From positions 62,001 to 126,000 of the forward strand of contig NC_017461.1 in assembly GCF_000258425.1 (NCBI RefSeq): DNA of 64,000 nucleotides, written 5' to 3'. Source of the stretch: Fervidicoccus fontis Kam940 (GTDB lineage Archaea > Thermoproteota > Thermoprotei_A > Sulfolobales > Fervidicoccaceae). Within the stretch, counting starts at the first letter, position 1, and each line of letters begins with the position of its first letter. The translations under genes were made by a program, and so were the position numbers. The notes under the pieces were generated by a model. It made no database searches and had not been told where the DNA came from. It saw only the letters and a list, made by a program, of their open reading frames with translations. Below, piece after piece: positions 63,352-64,000 of this stretch.

Positions 63352-63543
63352 GTTAAAACAGGGCAGTATGGCTTGTGCAAAATAGAGGCGTCCCTATTGG
63401 AGTCTGAATTCAAACCTGAAGAGGTTGCAGCCGTTGATCCGAGGAAGCTCGATAAAGCAGCTGGTCCGGAGTCAAGGGCTGTGGGGATCAGATCGATTGA
63501 TCCGCTTGGAATTAATTATGGGATAGCCATAATAATTCTCCGT
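63352..63543 (+). pseudogene. Fragment of a B12-binding radical SAM protein
   Basis: The frame reads GQYGLCKIEASLLESEF, then PEEVAAVDPRKLDKAAGPES and GIRSIDPLGINYG. This resembles the N-terminal cobalamin-type domain of archaeal radical SAM proteins (L-hydrophobic-P-hydrophobic-DP-[MP]-L pattern), but both ends and the CxxxCxxC domain are missing. The frame stays open past 63543 by chance, opposite the GNAT gene. Confidence 0.5.
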
Positions 63544-63644
63544 AGATTTTGTCACATCTTCCACGGTTATCATAAATCCAAAGCTTATAAAAAAGCGGGG
63601 GAGATTTTTGGCTTTAACGAGAGAGATATGGATGTTAAAATGCA

Positions 63645-64000
63645 TCAGTTTTCTTCAATAGAAGGGAAGTCCTTGCATAAAACATATTCGCTGTTGATTA
63701 TTTTGAACCCAAATGCAATCAACGCTTTCAATAATGAAGCTTTAGAGGAATCCACCGGTATCCGAATTTTCATTTTTGGCTTTAAGGCTATTTTGGTTTT
63801 TATAGCACTTGCTATTGTTATCAACGAATCAGTAGCTTTATAATAAGAAAGCGCTAATCTCTCGATTACAACTTTATTTTTATCTATATGCGCCCTTGCT
63901 ACTCCTATAAGCCTTTTCCCGCTATATATAGTAATATATGTAGCTTCTTCCTTGCTGATTTTATATATAGAATCATCGATATCCCAAGTCAAATTGCTCC
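63645..64000 (-). CDS. GNAT-like acetyltransferase, 3' part (runs off the window)
   Basis: At least 115 aa are visible. YITIYSGKRLIGVARAHIDK and VVIERLALSYYKATDSLITI, followed by IRIPVDSSKASLLKALIAFGF, follow the beta4-alpha3-beta5-alpha4 order of GNAT acetyltransferases. The start is probably beyond position 64000; the first in-frame TTG at 63992 is not convincing. The function and acceptor are unknown. Confidence 0.6.
   Translation of the reverse strand, partial: SNLTWDIDDSIYKISKEEATYITIYSGKRLIGVARAHIDKNKVVIERLALSYYKATDSLITIASAIKTKIALKPKMKIRIPVDSSKASLLKALIAFGFKIINSEYVLCKDFPSIEEN

Noticed and set aside
63544-63843. Continuation of the + strand frame beyond the radical SAM fragment
   Set aside because: Loses protein-like similarity and lies opposite the GNAT-like gene, which has better domain order.

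Overview
The window is chromosomal DNA of a thermophilic archaeon of the phylum Thermoproteota (Crenarchaeota in the older sense). The evidence is a crenarchaeal-type CRISPR repeat ending ATTGAAAG, a Sulfolobus-type single-stranded-DNA-binding protein, an ESCRT-III/CdvB-like division protein, an archaeal SRP 7S RNA, intron-containing tRNAs, an AglB oligosaccharyltransferase, non-phosphorylating GAPDH (GAPN), the primase large subunit PriL and widespread TATA-box/leaderless starts. No 16S rRNA is present, so order and genus are not claimed.

Layout. (1) 1-11.7 kb is a CRISPR locus: the trailer end of a CRISPR array (14 repeats, read left to right), a CARF ring-nuclease-like gene, a complete type III-B effector operon on the minus strand (cmr2/cas10-cmr3-cmr4-cmr5-cmr1-cmr6) and a divergent csx1 CARF-HEPN ribonuclease. 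Together they make, sense and probably degrade cyclic oligoadenylate. Cas6 and the adaptation genes are not in the window. A lone, diverged CRISPR repeat with its own TATA-like box lies just beyond csx1. (2) 11.7-35.5 kb is an accessory island. It holds a type IV pilus assembly cluster (pilins, FlaI/UpsE-like ATPase, FlaJ/UpsF-like platform), a VirB2-like small pilin, a T4SS-like cluster resembling the archaeal Ced/Ted DNA-import apparatus (VirB4/CedB-like ATPase, small two-TM protein, VirB6/CedA-like channel with an inserted extracellular domain, HerA/TraD-like ATPase), and an inserted kdpABC potassium pump operon with an unlisted KdpF-like mini-gene. It is littered with gene wrecks (guaA, an SDR, leuD, an MFS transporter, two DNA methylases) and ends exactly at the 3' end of a tRNA-Leu gene. 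(3) 35.5-64 kb is mostly housekeeping: moaD/moaE, an Lhr-type helicase, SRP RNA, a CBS protein, tRNA-Asp, PriL, nucleoside salvage (PfkB-type kinase and uridine phosphorylase), AglB, NAD kinase, a PIN protein, SSB, a PqqD-like protein, initiator tRNA-Met with two introns, endonuclease III, tRNA-Pro with an intron, the CdvB-like protein, enolase, MtnA, an amino-acid permease, GAPN, and at the end a radical-SAM gene fragment and a partial GNAT.

Most notable: a candidate 5' half of a split tRNA-Gln(CUG) near 40.1 kb with a pyrimidine/GC-rich tail and no 3' half nearby; the solitary promoter-linked CRISPR repeat after csx1; and the co-location of pilus and Ced-like DNA-transfer genes. All calls come from reading the sequence; no database search was run.
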